9,746 nucleotides of DNA from JBOGGN01 sp050744165 (GCA_050744165.1 JBOGGN010000401.1:1-9746), one strand, 5' to 3'. Shown: positions 1-7,020, numbered from the stretch's first letter. Notes: generated from the sequence alone by a model not told the origin. Numbers and translations: made by a program.

Positions 1-308
1 CCTTACCCGGCGGGTCTCCAGGGGGCGCCGGCAGCGGCCAGTTGTGGACCCTGCCCGGACATGCGGGGCGCCAGCAGCTCGTCGTGGCGCGCTGGCGGCG
101 GGGACACAGGGCGCCGGACTCGCCGACGGTCCGGGTGATCACGCGGTACGAACTCGGGCACGTCGGGTTCAGCCAGATAACCCGCGATTGGCTCGTTTGC
201 GAATTTGATGTGCCTCGCGACCAAATCGGCCGGGACGGCTGGAAAATCGGCCGGATTGCAAAATACCCGCCCCTTCGCAGGACGAAACACGAGTTGCTTC
301 GCAGCCAG
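1..308. other. Unassigned stretch downstream of thrC
   Basis: No recognisable gene is seen. On the minus strand an open frame (3-290, GTG start) follows the thrC stop codon in the same frame after six codons. It would encode 95 residues starting MFRPAKGRVFCNPADF. On the plus strand another open frame (from the window edge, or a TTG at 42, to a TAA at 332) overlaps the thrC 3' end. Neither resembles a family I know. Third codon positions in the minus frame are clearly less GC-rich than in thrC, and 160-310 is visibly AT-richer. A 6-bp hairpin (CCGGAC/GTCCGG, 114-134) and a direct repeat of AAATCGGCCGG (223-233 and 244-254) are the only other structures noted. The stretch may be intergenic, a decayed gene, or the end of a gene entering from the left. 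Confidence 0.4.
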
Positions 309-1349
309 CTACAAATCCAACGCCGCTCGTAAGGCACCAAGGTCCGCCTCCATCGCCGTCGGGACCGAGATCTGCCCGATAGCGACATCGGGGTCCTTCA
401 ACCCGTGCCCGGTCAAGACGCACACCACCGTCGAGTCCGGCGCCACGCCAACCTTCAACAGCCCCGCCACCGAGGCCGCCGACGCCGGCTCGCAGAACAC
501 CGATTCCGATTGGGCCAGAAAGCGATAGGCCTCAAGGATCTCGTCGTCGGTCACCGCCGAAATCCCCCCGCCCGATTCCGACGCGGCCGCCGACGCCCCG
601 TACCACGAGGCGGGCCGGCCGATGCGAATGGCGGTCGCGATGGTGTCGGGGTGCTCGATCGGGTGGCCCTCCACGATGGGCGCCGCCCCGGCGGCCTGGA
701 ATCCCAGCATCCGCGGCAATCGCACGATGCGGCCCGCGTCCTGGTATTCGCGGTATCCCTTCCAGTAGGCGGTGATGTTGCCGGCGTTGCCAACGGGAAT
801 GCAGTGGTAATCGGGAGCGAACCCCAATGCGTCGACGATCTCGAAGGCCCCGGTTTTCTGGCCTTCGATCCGGAACGGGTTGATCGAATTGACGATCGTT
901 ACCGGCGCCCTCTCGCCGAGTTCGCGCACCAGATCGAGGCACACGTCGAAGTTGGCCCGCACCTGCAGCACCCGGGCGCCATGCACCAGGGCCTGGGCCA
1001 GCTTGCCGAGGGCGATCTTGCCCTCCGGGATCAGCACGACACAGGCGAGACCGGCCCGGGCGGCGTAGGCCGCAGCCGAAGCCGAGGTGTTCCCCGTCGA
1101 TCCGCACACCACCGCCTTGGCGCCCGCCTCGGCGGCCTTCGAAATGGCGACGGTCATGCCCCGGTCCTTGAACGACCCGGTGGGGTTCGCCCCCTCGACC
1201 TTGAGCCACACCCGGGCACCGACGCGCTCGGACAACCGCGGCGCGGGCACGAGCGGCGTGCCGCCCTCGAACAAGGTAACCACCGGCGTCGCCGCCGACA
1301 CCGGCAGGTACGCCCGGTACTCCTCGATGACCCCCCGCCACACTGCCAT
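309..1349 (-). CDS. thrC: Threonine synthase
   Basis: This is a cytoplasmic PLP enzyme converting O-phosphohomoserine and water to threonine and phosphate, the last step of threonine synthesis. The protein has 346 residues, close to the short actinobacterial form. The PLP-binding lysine is K61 in NPTGSFKDRGM (56-65). The substrate/phosphate-binding loop is GSTGNTSASAA (83-93), and PVGNAGNITAYWKGY (185-199) is the glycine-rich PLP-phosphate loop. The C-terminus ends with a normal VLTGHGLKDP block (311-320). The ATG start is 9 bp after the hom stop codon and has no clear Shine-Dalgarno sequence, so translation is probably coupled to hom. In many actinobacteria thrB follows thrC, but nothing like a GHMP kinase N-terminus appears in the 308 bp that remain. 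The family call is very firm. Confidence 0.96.
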   Translation of the reverse strand: MAVWRGVIEEYRAYLPVSAATPVVTLFEGGTPLVPAPRLSERVGARVWLKVEGANPTGSFKDRGMTVAISKAAEAGAKAVVCGSTGNTSASAAAYAARAGLACVVLIPEGKIALGKLAQALVHGARVLQVRANFDVCLDLVRELGERAPVTIVNSINPFRIEGQKTGAFEIVDALGFAPDYHCIPVGNAGNITAYWKGYREYQDAGRIVRLPRMLGFQAAGAAPIVEGHPIEHPDTIATAIRIGRPASWYGASAAASESGGGISAVTDDEILEAYRFLAQSESVFCEPASAASVAGLLKVGVAPDSTVVCVLTGHGLKDPDVAIGQISVPTAMEADLGALRAALDL

Positions 1350-1358
1350 CGATGACCG

Positions 1359-2666
1359 CTACAGCGAACTGGCGATCACGCGGAGGAGCCCGCCGGTGCG
1401 GTCCACCACGTCGAGCTGGCGCAGGTCCCGCAGGCACGCCTGGACGTCGCGCTCCAGGGCCGGGTGGAGGATGATGACGAGGCGGGCCTCGGCGCCGAGA
1501 CCCACCTGCTCCATCAACCGGATGGACACGTCGTGGGCACCGAGCACGCCCGACACGGCGTGCAGCACCCCGGGCCGATCGGCCACGTCGATCGACAGGT
1601 AGTACTCCGAGCGCAGCTCGTCGACGGGGAAAATGGACGCCGGCCGCATCGTGACCGTCCGCCCGGCGCCGCCGGCCGTCAGGTTATGGGCCGCGTCCAG
1701 CAGGTCGCCGAGGACGGCGCTGGCGGTCGGCATCCCCCCCGCCCCGCGACCGAGGAACATCAGCTCCCCCACCGACTCGCCCTCGATGAACACGGCGTTG
1801 AACGACTCCCGCACTGCGGCCAACGGGTGGGTCACGGGGACCATGGCGGGGTGGACCCGCACCGCCACCGCCTCGTCGATCTTCTCGATGATCGCCAGCA
1901 GCTTGATGACGTAGCCGAGCCGGCCGGCGAAGGCGATGTCGTCGACGGTCACCGCCGAGATGCCCTCGCGGTACACGTCGCCGGCCACCACCCGTACCCC
2001 GAAGGCGACGCTGGCCAAGATGGCGGCCTTGGCGGCGGCGTCGAAGCCCTCGACGTCGGCGGTTGGGTCCCGCTCGGCGTAGCCCAGCCGCTGAGCCTCG
2101 GCCAGGGCGTCGTGGTAGGAGGCGCCAGCCTCGGCCATCTTGGTCAGCACGAAGTTGGTGGTGCCGTTGACGATCCCCATGATCCGCCGGATGCCCTCGC
2201 CCGCCAGCGACTCTCGCAGTGGCCGGATCAGAGGGATGCCGCCCGCCACCGCGGCCTCGAAGAGCAGGTCCACGCCGCCCGCGCTGGCCGCCTCGAACAG
2301 CTCCTGGCCCACGTTGGCCAGCAGTTCCTTGTTGCCCGTGACCACCGGCTTGCCCGACTTCAAGGCGGCCAGGATCAGGCCCCGGGCGGGCTCGATGCCC
2401 CCGATGACCTCGACTACCACGTCGATGGCAGGGTCGTTGACGACCGCCTGGGTGTCGGTGGTCAGCATGCCGGGGGGCAGCTGCACCGGTCGCTCCCGGG
2501 CCAGGCTGCGCACCGCCACCCGGGCCAACTCCAGGCGGATCCCGGTCCGGGACTCGATGCTGGCGGCATCCCGAAGCAGCAGTTGGGCGAGGGCGGCGCC
2601 CACGTTGCCGCAACCGAGGAGGCCCACCCGGACCGGCCCGTCTCGGAACGAGGCTGCTCTTTCCAC
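1359..2666 (-). CDS. hom: Homoserine dehydrogenase with C-terminal ACT domain
   Basis: It reduces aspartate-4-semialdehyde to homoserine with NAD(P)H, the branch point towards threonine and methionine. The protein has 435 residues. It shows an N-terminal Rossmann motif GLLGCGNVGAAL (15-26), the substrate/cofactor segment VTGNKELLA (109-117), and the block GIVNGTTNFVLT (164-175). The signature DVEGFDAAAKAAI (204-216) carries the catalytic pair D209 and K213, spaced as in the yeast enzyme. Residues about 355-430 form an ACT domain (SEYYLSIDVADRPGVL), which in this family mediates feedback inhibition by threonine. There is no aspartokinase fusion. The GTG start at 2666 was chosen because the Rossmann strand begins 12 residues later and a TAGCCT -10-like box lies 8 nt upstream, suggesting a leaderless transcript. 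thrC follows after 9 bp, so hom-thrC is likely one unit. Confidence 0.96.
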   Translation of the reverse strand: MERAASFRDGPVRVGLLGCGNVGAALAQLLLRDAASIESRTGIRLELARVAVRSLARERPVQLPPGMLTTDTQAVVNDPAIDVVVEVIGGIEPARGLILAALKSGKPVVTGNKELLANVGQELFEAASAGGVDLLFEAAVAGGIPLIRPLRESLAGEGIRRIMGIVNGTTNFVLTKMAEAGASYHDALAEAQRLGYAERDPTADVEGFDAAAKAAILASVAFGVRVVAGDVYREGISAVTVDDIAFAGRLGYVIKLLAIIEKIDEAVAVRVHPAMVPVTHPLAAVRESFNAVFIEGESVGELMFLGRGAGGMPTASAVLGDLLDAAHNLTAGGAGRTVTMRPASIFPVDELRSEYYLSIDVADRPGVLHAVSGVLGAHDVSIRLMEQVGLGAEARLVIILHPALERDVQACLRDLRQLDVVDRTGGLLRVIASSL

Positions 2667-2672
2667 GGCGCC

Positions 2673-2688
2673 CGAGGCTACTGCCTCG
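2673..2688. repeat. Inverted repeat over the hom -10 region
   Basis: CGAGGC-tact-GCCTCG is a perfect 6-bp inverted repeat with a 4-nt centre. It overlaps the putative hom -10 box and lies just upstream of the likely transcription start. The position would suit a repressor operator, but no matching regulator gene is in the window and the repeat is short enough to be chance. Confidence 0.4.
2675..2680 (-). promoter_or_regulatory. Putative -10 box of hom (leaderless)
   Basis: On the minus strand the hexamer TAGCCT (TANNNT type) ends 8 nt before the hom GTG. No Shine-Dalgarno sequence precedes that start, so the transcript would begin at or next to the start codon. No good -35 element is visible. 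The box lies inside the inverted repeat at 2673-2688. This is inferred from position and sequence only. Confidence 0.4.
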
Positions 2689-2720
2689 TCCGGAATCCCC
2701 TCGCGCCTCGGCGATCTCCC

Positions 2721-2770
2721 GAACTGACGGCGCCTGAGCGCGTGGGAACGCGTTCCAGTGCCGCCAGTTC
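2721..2770 (-). terminator. 50-nt imperfect hairpin between lysA and hom
   Basis: Positions 2721-2743 pair with 2748-2770 in one uninterrupted register. Of 23 base-pair positions, 18 are Watson-Crick, with a 4-nt loop (2744-2747). On the minus-strand RNA two further pairs are G-U wobbles and three are mismatches. The outer arm GAACTGACGGC faces GCCGCCAGTTC. The tip contains the 12-bp palindrome GGAACGCGTTCC (2745-2756). It begins 24 nt after the lysA stop codon and precedes the hom promoter, so a terminator for argS-lysA is the simplest reading. There is no T-run, which is common in actinobacteria. It could instead be an operator or an attenuation structure. Confidence 0.5.
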
Positions 2771-2794
2771 CCCGGCCCCGTTGCCTGGCGCGTC

Positions 2795-4090
2795 CTACAG
2801 GCCGCGCTCCAAGGCCAGCAGGTCGTCCTCGGTCTCCCGCCGCACCACGAGCCGGGCCTGACCCCCGCCCACGAACACCACCGGCGGCCGTCCCACCCGG
2901 TTGTAGGTCGAGGCCATCGAGTAGCCGTAGGCGCCGGTCACGGGGGTCGCTAGCACGTCGCCCACCGCCACGTCGGCCGGAAGCCAGGCGTCACGCACGA
3001 TCACGTCGCCGGACTCGCAGTGCTTGCCGACAACGGCAGCGGGAAAAGGCCTCGCGCTCCCGGTGCACCTCGGAAGGAAGGCTTCGTACCCGCTGCCGTA
3101 GAGCACCGGCCGAGGATTGTCGCTCATCCCTCCATCCACGCTGAGGTAGGTGCGGATGCCCGGAATGGTCTTTATGGTCCCCACCGTGTAACAGGTGATG
3201 GCAGCCGACGCCACGATGGCCCGCCCCGGTTCCGCCGTGACCCGCACCGAGGACGGGAGCCCGGCGGCGGCCGCCGCCACTCGCACCGCGGACGCCCATT
3301 CGGCGAGGGTCGGCGCCTTTTCCCCCTCCACATAGGCGACCCCCAGGCCACCCCCGATGCACAGCTCGTCCAGGTGCAGCGGGGCGAAGAACTTTGCCAG
3401 CACCTCGACGGCCCGCTCGAAGGACGAGGACTCGAAAATCTGGCTGCCGATGTGGGCGTGGATGCCAACCAGCTCGACGGGGGCGCCGGGACGGCGGAGG
3501 CGGCCGATGGCCTCGGCGGCGGCCCCGCTGGCGATTCCGAAGCCGAACTTGGAGTCGTCCTGGCCGGTTTGCACGTACTCGTGGGTGTGGGCCTCGATGC
3601 CTGGCGTGATCCGGACCCAGACCTTGGGACGGGGTGCCGGCGCCAGGCGGTCGAGGCGGTCGAGTTCGTCGAAGTTGTCGACCACGATGCGGCCCACTCC
3701 GGCCTGCAGGGCGGTGGCCAGCTCCCGGGGGGACTTGTTGTTGCCGTGTAGCACGAGGCGCTCGGCGGGCACGCCGGCTGCCAGGGCCACGTGCAGCTCC
3801 CCGCCGGTGGAGACATCGATCGACATGCCCTCCTCGTTGACGAGGCGGGCCATGGCCATGCAGAAGAACGCCTTGGAGGCGTAGGCCACCCCGTCGGGGA
3901 ACGCCTCGACCGCCTGGCCGCAGCGGTTACGCAGGTGCTGCTCGTCGTAGACGAAGATCGGGGTGCCGTACTCCTGACACAGGTCGAGGAGGTCGACGCC
4001 GCCCACCGACAGGCGGCCATCTGGGGCGATCTCAGCGGTGTCGGGCAACAACTCCTCGGGGAGCGCCGGGGCTCCGGTGCCCGGGCTCAC
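2795..4090 (-). CDS. lysA: Diaminopimelate decarboxylase
   Basis: A PLP-dependent fold-III decarboxylase converting meso-diaminopimelate to L-lysine and CO2, the last step of lysine synthesis. Starting at the GTG at 4090, the protein has 431 residues. The PLP lysine is K73 in YASKAFFC (70-77). HIGSQ (213-217), GGGLG (246-250) and EPGR (287-290) are the cofactor-phosphate loops of the alanine-racemase-type barrel. The C-terminal beta domain carries C358 (KHCESGDVI, 356-364) and Y390 (TGAYGYSM, 385-392), which act from the partner subunit in known dimers. The start was chosen because GTG overlaps the argS stop as GTGA, the usual coupled arrangement. An upstream in-frame start at 4165 would add 25 arginine- and proline-rich residues inside argS and is unlikely. 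argS-lysA is a conserved pairing in actinobacteria. Confidence 0.96.
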   Translation of the reverse strand: MSPGTGAPALPEELLPDTAEIAPDGRLSVGGVDLLDLCQEYGTPIFVYDEQHLRNRCGQAVEAFPDGVAYASKAFFCMAMARLVNEEGMSIDVSTGGELHVALAAGVPAERLVLHGNNKSPRELATALQAGVGRIVVDNFDELDRLDRLAPAPRPKVWVRITPGIEAHTHEYVQTGQDDSKFGFGIASGAAAEAIGRLRRPGAPVELVGIHAHIGSQIFESSSFERAVEVLAKFFAPLHLDELCIGGGLGVAYVEGEKAPTLAEWASAVRVAAAAAGLPSSVRVTAEPGRAIVASAAITCYTVGTIKTIPGIRTYLSVDGGMSDNPRPVLYGSGYEAFLPRCTGSARPFPAAVVGKHCESGDVIVRDAWLPADVAVGDVLATPVTGAYGYSMASTYNRVGRPPVVFVGGGQARLVVRRETEDDLLALERGL

Positions 4091-5706
4091 ATCTTTTCCG
4101 GGGCGGCGACGCCGAGCAGGCCGAGGCCGATGCCAAGGCCAATGCGGGCCCCTTCCACCAGCCACAAGCGGGCCTGGGTCAACTCGGAGGCGACGTCGGG
4201 ATGGAGCACGTAGCAGTCGTGATAGAAGCTGTGGAAACGGTCGGCCAGCTCCCGGACCCAGGTCGTCACCTTGTGGGGCGCCCGCTCAAGGCACGCCTGC
4301 TCGACCACCTCGGGGAGCTCCGACAGGCACCGCAGGACGTCCAGCTCACGGGCGTGGGTCAAGAGGGTGAGGTCGGCGTCGTCGATGGGGCGCCGCTCGA
4401 CGTTGCGTTTGTCGGCCTCCCGGGCGATGCCCGCGATGCGGGCGTACGCCATTTGGACGTAGAAGACCGGGCTCTCCTTGGACTCGGCCCGCACCTTGTC
4501 CAGGTCGACCAACGTCGCCTGATCGGGCGAGGCGACAAGGGAGAGCAGCCGCATGGCGTCGGGGCCGATGTCGTCGACCAGGTCGTCGAGGTCGACCGCG
4601 TTGCCGGACCGCTTGGACATCTTGCCGCTGGCCAGGGAGATCAGCTGGCCCAGGCGGACCTCGAGGCGGGCGGGGTCGATGCCGAGTGCCGCCACCCCGG
4701 CCTTGAGGCTCGGGACCTGGCCCTCATGGTCGGCGCCCCACACGTTGATGGCCAGGTCGAAGCCGCGGACGACCAGCTTGTTGCGGTGGTACGCCAGGTC
4801 TCCGGCCAGGTAGGTCCAGTCGCCGTCGGACTTGCGCAGAACCCGCTTCTCCCGGGGGTCACCGAAGTCTCCGGTGCGCAGCCACAGCGCCCCGTCCTCC
4901 TCGTAGGTCAGGCCTCGAGACTGGAGCAGGGCGACGGTCTCCTCCATGGCCGGGCTCTCCTCGATGGACGCCTGGCTGAACCACTCGTCGTAGACGATGT
5001 TGACCTCGGCCAGTTGGAACTTGATGTAGCCGAGCGTGCGTTCTGCGGCCCAGCGGCCCGCGGCCACCACGTCGTCGGGCCCGTCGTAGGCCGCGGCCAG
5101 ACCTTTGATGAAGCCGGCGGGGTAGCCGCCTTCGGGGAGGGGCTCGCCGTTACGACGGGCCAGCAGGCTGGCGCCGAGGCGGCGGATCTGGCCGCCGGTG
5201 TCGTTGACGTAGTACTCCCGGCTGACCTGCCAGCCGCAGCGGTCGAGCAGGCGGGCCAGCGCGTCGCCGTAGGACGCCCACCACCCGTTGCCCACGTGGA
5301 GGGGGCCGGTGGGGTTGGCAGACACGAATTCCACCTGGACGCGCCGGCCCTGCCCGAGGTCGGGCCGGGCGTAGCGCTTCTCTCCTGCCGCCACCACCTC
5401 CTCGAGCACGTCGTAGAGCCAGCCGTCATCGAGGTAGAAGTTCAAGAACCCGGGACCGGCCACCTCCACCCGTTGGACGTGGGCCGGGGCGTGCTCGCTC
5501 AGGTAGTCCTTCAGGTCGTTCGCCAGGTCGCGCGGCGGGCGGCGAGCGGGCCGGGCCAGGGTCAGGGCGAGGTTGGTGGACCAGTCGCCGTGTTCCCGGC
5601 GAGCGGGGCGCTCGAGGTGGACGTTGTCGACCGTCAGCTCTCCCGGCACGACAGCGTGCACGGCGCGTGCGAGGACAGAGGCGAGGGTGGTCTGGATCGG
5701 GGTCAC
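4087..5706 (-). CDS. argS: Arginyl-tRNA synthetase
   Basis: A class I aminoacyl-tRNA synthetase charging tRNA-Arg with arginine in the cytoplasm. The protein has 539 residues, close to the usual 550. An N-terminal tRNA-recognition domain (about 1-100) is followed by the catalytic Rossmann fold. The HIGH-type signature is read as HVGN in SANPTGPLHVGN (129-140), so its second histidine is replaced. The KMSKS loop is SGKMSKRSGN (360-369). GPDAMRLL (381-388) opens the DALR-type anticodon-binding domain, which runs to the C-terminus. The GTG start at 5706 gives a normal N-terminus but has no Shine-Dalgarno sequence. A TGTAAT hexamer lies 5 nt upstream, a poor fit to the TANNNT boxes of neighbouring genes, so read-through from the response regulator is also possible. 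The 3' end overlaps lysA by 4 bp. Confidence 0.95.
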   Translation of the reverse strand: MTPIQTTLASVLARAVHAVVPGELTVDNVHLERPARREHGDWSTNLALTLARPARRPPRDLANDLKDYLSEHAPAHVQRVEVAGPGFLNFYLDDGWLYDVLEEVVAAGEKRYARPDLGQGRRVQVEFVSANPTGPLHVGNGWWASYGDALARLLDRCGWQVSREYYVNDTGGQIRRLGASLLARRNGEPLPEGGYPAGFIKGLAAAYDGPDDVVAAGRWAAERTLGYIKFQLAEVNIVYDEWFSQASIEESPAMEETVALLQSRGLTYEEDGALWLRTGDFGDPREKRVLRKSDGDWTYLAGDLAYHRNKLVVRGFDLAINVWGADHEGQVPSLKAGVAALGIDPARLEVRLGQLISLASGKMSKRSGNAVDLDDLVDDIGPDAMRLLSLVASPDQATLVDLDKVRAESKESPVFYVQMAYARIAGIAREADKRNVERRPIDDADLTLLTHARELDVLRCLSELPEVVEQACLERAPHKVTTWVRELADRFHSFYHDCYVLHPDVASELTQARLWLVEGARIGLGIGLGLLGVAAPEKM

Positions 5707-5742
5707 GGTTGATTACATGCTCGCAGGTCTCCGAGGGCAGCC

Positions 5743-5761
5743 AAAAGCTGTTAACGGCAGC
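5743..5761 (-). terminator. Weak hairpin with T-run after the response regulator
   Basis: Read on the minus strand, GCTG-(7 nt)-CAGC is followed directly by TTTT, 24 nt after the response-regulator stop codon. The stem is only 4 bp, so it would be inefficient at best. It may allow partial read-through into argS. Confidence 0.25.
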
Positions 5762-5784
5762 GAGTGCCCATCGTCACCCGACCG

Positions 5785-6162
5785 CTACGGGGCGTGGCGC
5801 TCCTCGAGCAGGCCGGCGACCCGGTCCAGCAACTCCAGCGGATCGAACGGCTTGGTGATGTAGTCGTCGGCGACCTCCCTGCCCCGGGCGACATCGTTGG
5901 CCTGGGCCTTGGCCGAAAGGAGGATGATCGGGATGGCGTCGGTGGCGTCGGACTCCTTCAGCACACGAGCCACGTCGAGGCCGTTCATGCCCGGCATCAT
6001 CACGTCGAGAATGATCAGGTCCGGGTGCTCGTCGCGGGCCCGGGCGAGGCCGTTCGGGCCGTCTTCGGCCGCAATCACGGCATAGCCCTCGATCTCGAAG
6101 TTGACCGTCAGCAGCTTCACGATCACTGGGTCGTCGTCGATCACCAGGACGGTCCGTGCCAC
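5785..6162 (-). CDS. Stand-alone receiver-domain response regulator
   Basis: A 125-residue protein consisting of one CheY-like receiver domain and no output domain. The acidic pocket is D9-D10 (VLVIDDDP), the predicted phospho-acceptor is D53 in LIILDVMMPGMNG (49-61), the switch serine is S83 (IILLSAK) and the conserved lysine is K104 (ITKPFDP). It would be phosphorylated by a histidine kinase or phosphorelay protein, but no kinase gene is in the window, so partner and output are unknown. The GTG at 6162 was chosen because the domain begins 3 residues later and a TACCAT box lies exactly 6 nt upstream, suggesting a leaderless mRNA. The open frame continues upstream, but that extension is low-complexity and runs into the tRNA gene on the other strand. 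argS follows after 78 bp. Confidence 0.93.
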   Translation of the reverse strand: MARTVLVIDDDPVIVKLLTVNFEIEGYAVIAAEDGPNGLARARDEHPDLIILDVMMPGMNGLDVARVLKESDATDAIPIILLSAKAQANDVARGREVADDYITKPFDPLELLDRVAGLLEERHAP

Positions 6163-6168
6163 TGGTTG

Positions 6169-6174
6169 ATGGTA
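6169..6174 (-). promoter_or_regulatory. Putative -10 box of the response regulator (leaderless)
   Basis: TACCAT on the minus strand ends 6 nt before the GTG start, the spacing expected if transcription begins at the start codon. No Shine-Dalgarno sequence and no clear -35 element are present. Confidence 0.45.
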
Positions 6175-6190
6175 CGGGACCAAGTGGGGT

Positions 6191-6243
6191 AGCCGGCCCT
6201 CCGCACCGAGGGGGTACCGCCGTGGCCGGCTGCGGGCCGCAGC
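6191..6243. repeat. Nested inverted repeats in a divergent promoter region
   Basis: AGCCGGCC (6191-6198) is repeated in inverted orientation as GGCCGGCT (6224-6231). The second arm merges with a 15-bp near-palindrome, GCTGCGG-g-CCGCAGC (6229-6243). Both lie between the response-regulator promoter (minus) and the tRNA -10 box (plus). The near-palindrome sits where the tRNA -35 element would be. An operator is possible, but no protein can be named. Confidence 0.4.
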
Positions 6244-6258
6244 GGCGAACCCGGTCGC

Positions 6259-6264
6259 TATGCT
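6259..6264 (+). promoter_or_regulatory. Putative -10 box of the tRNA-Arg gene
   Basis: TATGCT lies 12 nt before the mature 5' end of the tRNA, giving a predicted leader of about 5 nt. No TTGACA-like -35 element is seen at 16-18 nt spacing; that position is taken by the palindrome at 6229-6243. Confidence 0.45.
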
Positions 6265-6276
6265 CGACTCGGTCGC

Positions 6277-6348
6277 GCCCTCGTAGCTCAGGGGATAGAG
6301 CACCGCCCTCCGGAGGCGGGTGCGCAGGTTCGAATCCTGCCGGGGGCA
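6277..6348 (+). tRNA. tRNA-Arg (anticodon CCG)
   Basis: A full cloverleaf can be folded. The acceptor stem is GCCCTCG (6277-6283) with CGGGGGC (6341-6347), seven pairs including one G-U. The D stem is GCTC/GAGC (6286-6289 and 6298-6301). The anticodon stem is CCGCC/GGCGG (6303-6307 and 6315-6319), with loop CTCCGGA and anticodon CCG at 6310-6312. The T stem is GCAGG/CCTGC (6324-6328 and 6336-6340) with loop TTCGAAT. The discriminator base is A6348. CCA is not encoded and must be added after transcription. It reads CGG arginine codons. It lies about 570 bp from the 5' end of argS, on the opposite strand. Confidence 0.96.
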
Positions 6349-6382
6349 CGCCGCCGAGGCTGACTGCCACTACTGGCGCCGC

Positions 6383-6435
6383 GCCCACCCAGCGTCGCCG
6401 CCTCCGGATGGCCAACTTCGGGGCCGCTGGTGGGC
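6383..6435 (+). terminator. Possible terminator downstream of tRNA-Arg
   Basis: GCCCACCCAGCG (6383-6394) can pair with CGCTGGTGGGC (6425-6435), with one bulged C. The 30-nt loop holds a small inner GGCC/GGCC pairing. It starts 35 nt after the tRNA and is the best candidate for ending that transcript, but it has no T-run and a long loop. Confidence 0.3.
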
Positions 6436-6738
6436 AGCGCTTCTGATCGGGGGCGTGATCGACGTTCGAGTAACAGCGCCCAAAAATTGACACGGGATGG
6501 CCGCCCATCCTGCGCCCGAGCTTCTCAGACGGGGTCCTTCACCAAAAATGGGTGGGAAAGATCCGACCGAGCGGCGCGGTAATGGGTGTTCTTCGGACAT
6601 CTCGACAAATTGAGACGAGAGTACGAGCGAGCTCCGAATCGGCCATCCGGACCGACTGGTCAGGCTGGAATGTAAGGATTGTCAGCTCGACCGCCACGAA
6701 AGGGCGTGGGGACCAAATTGGCTCTTGCGACTTGCGTG

Positions 6739-6756
6739 TCTGGTCTCCCGACCAGA
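6739..6756. repeat. Perfect 7-bp inverted repeat
   Basis: TCTGGTC and GACCAGA are separated by a 4-nt centre (TCCC). It lies in non-coding DNA about 275 bp before the CAP gene. It may be an RNA hairpin or a protein-binding site. No T-run follows. Confidence 0.45.
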
Positions 6757-6945
6757 TCCTGGCAGGCCGCGATACCTATGAAGATCGGCACCGCGGCAAC
6801 CCGACCGTAGGGAAATTTTGCCCAGCCTTAGGGACCACGGGTCGTACGATCCGGCCAATCCGACACGAATTGCGCGCCTTCGCACATCCTGCAATGCTTC
6901 CGCCGGAGGCTTTGTTCACACCCACAAACAACTCCGGGAGCGGCC

Positions 6946-6975
6946 TTCTCATAAAGCGCGGGCTCCTCCTAAAGT
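6946..6975 (+). promoter_or_regulatory. Candidate promoter of the CAP gene
   Basis: TTCTCA (6946-6951) and TAAAGT (6970-6975) are separated by 18 nt. They would start a transcript near 6982 with a leader of about 50 nt carrying the Shine-Dalgarno sequence. The match is modest and other starts further upstream are possible. Confidence 0.3.
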
Positions 6976-7020
6976 CCACGCCACCGCCGCCGACAACCGG
7001 ATGTCACCCCAATTGTTTTC

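Noticed and set aside
3..290. The 95-codon minus open frame after thrC as thrB or another threonine gene.
   Set aside because: It lacks the GHMP-kinase N-terminal glycine motif and has codon use unlike the upstream genes, so it is described only as unassigned.
1464..2861. Long plus-strand open frames opposite hom, and similarly opposite thrC (405-1355) and argS (4201-5712).
   Set aside because: They mirror genes with clear catalytic motifs on the minus strand. Open antisense frames are expected in GC-rich coding DNA, and their His/Gly/Gln/Arg-rich products resemble no family.
4091..4165. A lysA start 25 codons upstream, inside argS.
   Set aside because: The added residues are an Arg/Pro-rich translation of argS DNA in another frame, while the GTG at 4090 forms the usual GTGA overlap with the argS stop.
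6163..6303. An N-terminally extended response regulator starting inside the tRNA gene.
   Set aside because: The receiver fold starts right after the GTG at 6162. The extension is low-complexity and would need transcription through the tRNA and its promoter in reverse.
6775..6830. A SAM-riboswitch-like string (ATGAAG followed by GCGGCAACCC) before the CAP gene.
   Set aside because: Only a short core resemblance is present. I could not form the expected four-way helices, and the downstream gene is not methionine-related.
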